DNA of 51,714 bases from Anaerolineales bacterium. Its GTDB lineage: Bacteria > Chloroflexota > Anaerolineae > Anaerolineales > E44-bin32. The notes beneath the pieces were generated by a model. It worked only from the letters and a program-made list of their open reading frames with translations. It searched no databases and was not told the origin of the DNA. Location of the stretch: NCBI GenBank assembly GCA_029210945.1, contig JARGGH010000022.1:1-51714 (forward strand), read 5' to 3'. Numbering within the stretch: the first letter of the stretch is position 1; each line of letters opens with the position of its first letter. Both the position numbers and the translations under genes were made by a program. Below are positions 51,295 through 51,714 of this stretch, one piece after another.

Positions 51295-51714
51295 TTAACA
51301 ACCGACATAGGCTTTCGAAAGTGGCATAGACGATCTCTGGCGGGTGAAAAGCGCTCTCAGAATCGAGGACAAAGACATACCCTGCTCTTGCCGGGCATCT
51401 TCCCCACCCATCTCTGCGGCCATTTTCCGCCTTTCCTCTTTCCTTTTCTCTTGCCAGTAATGGTGAATGCGCCGCACATTAGTCATGGCCGCCGATCCAA
51501 CCATCAGGCAGGTCACGCGGAAGAGGCCTCGCACGGGCAGCTTGCCGCCCGGGAAGGGATGTTTCACTTCACGGACCGTGCCTTCGATGGCGGCCCGGTG
51601 GTTCTTGCCTTCTTGCTTGGAGAGCCGCATTTTGCGTCGTCGTTTGGCCACCGGGATCTGGGAGGGAAGAAAGCTCAAGCGGAAAGAAGGGCGCTTTTTC
51701 CCAGGCCGGGCCGA
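51295..51714 (-). CDS. DDE transposase, C-terminal part (runs off the window)
   Basis: The frame is open to the window edge, so the start is beyond it. It shows the end of an insertion-sequence transposase: RRKMRLSKQEGKNHRAAIEG, then TVREVKHPFPGGKLPVRGLF and AAMTNVRRIHHYWQEK. The basic R-x-x-I-E-G-T-x-R-x-x-K pattern carries the last acidic residue (Glu) of a DDE site. Family (IS1182/IS5/IS4 type) is not decided. It lies 28 bp from the RAYT gene. Confidence 0.7.
   Translation of the reverse strand, partial: SARPGKKRPSFRLSFLPSQIPVAKRRRKMRLSKQEGKNHRAAIEGTVREVKHPFPGGKLPVRGLFRVTCLMVGSAAMTNVRRIHHYWQEKRKEERRKMAAEMGGEDARQEQGMSLSSILRALFTRQRSSMPLSKAYVGC

Overview
The window looks like a chromosomal segment of a GC-rich member of the Chloroflexota, probably Anaerolineae-like. 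This is inferred from gene content and style: many lipoproteins with Thr/Pro-rich linkers after the lipobox, a giant maltodextrin operon with GH57/GH31/GH77 enzymes, a CoxL-type molybdenum hydroxylase cluster and dispersed intergenic repeats. I see no rRNA, tRNA or CRISPR array.

Layout. 1-4.3 kb is an accessory zone: an AT-richer metallophosphoesterase between two copies of a structured ~130-bp repeat, an SH3/FN3 lipoprotein, a wrecked discoidin-domain gene and a lipoprotein of unknown role. 4.6-6.9 kb holds a DUF2779 nuclease and a YgjP-like metalloprotease. 7.2-9.7 kb holds a beta-propeller lipoprotein and a small membrane protein.

9.9-26.8 kb is one long minus-strand block. Its order is marR-type regulator, binding protein, two permeases, cytoplasmic GH13, lipoprotein GH57, 4-alpha-glucanotransferase, glucan phosphorylase, frameshifted GH31, then a ferredoxin-like protein. 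It forms an import-and-breakdown route for maltodextrin: the surface GH57 cuts glucan, the ABC importer takes up the pieces, and GH13/GH77/GT35/GH31 convert them to glucose and glucose-1-phosphate. The importer ATPase is not in the window. The regulator has a readable promoter with two perfect palindromes.

27.1-33.8 kb holds a cold-shock gene with leader hairpin and terminator, a propeller-like lipoprotein, a large secreted C39-type protease gene split by an in-frame TAA, a cluster of intergenic repeats and another lipoprotein. 34.0-38.2 kb holds a CoA-binding protein, an MFS transporter, an F420-type (DUF385) oxidoreductase, and a UbiA prenyltransferase fused to an N-terminal sensor-like domain.

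38.6-50.7 kb is a ten-gene plus-strand operon and the most interesting part: CaiB/BaiF CoA-transferase, FdrA (AllF-like), carbon-nitrogen hydrolase, DUF1116 (AllG/YlbE-like), a tandem-domain cyclase-family hydrolase, an NmrA-type protein, the three subunits of a xanthine-dehydrogenase-family molybdenum hydroxylase, and CoxG. I infer a catabolic route for an N-heterocyclic compound: hydroxylation, ring opening, amide hydrolysis, then carbamoyl or acyl transfer. The substrate is unknown.

The right edge is mobile: a REP-associated Y1 transposase whose own reading frame contains a REP-like palindrome, and the end of a DDE transposase running off the window.
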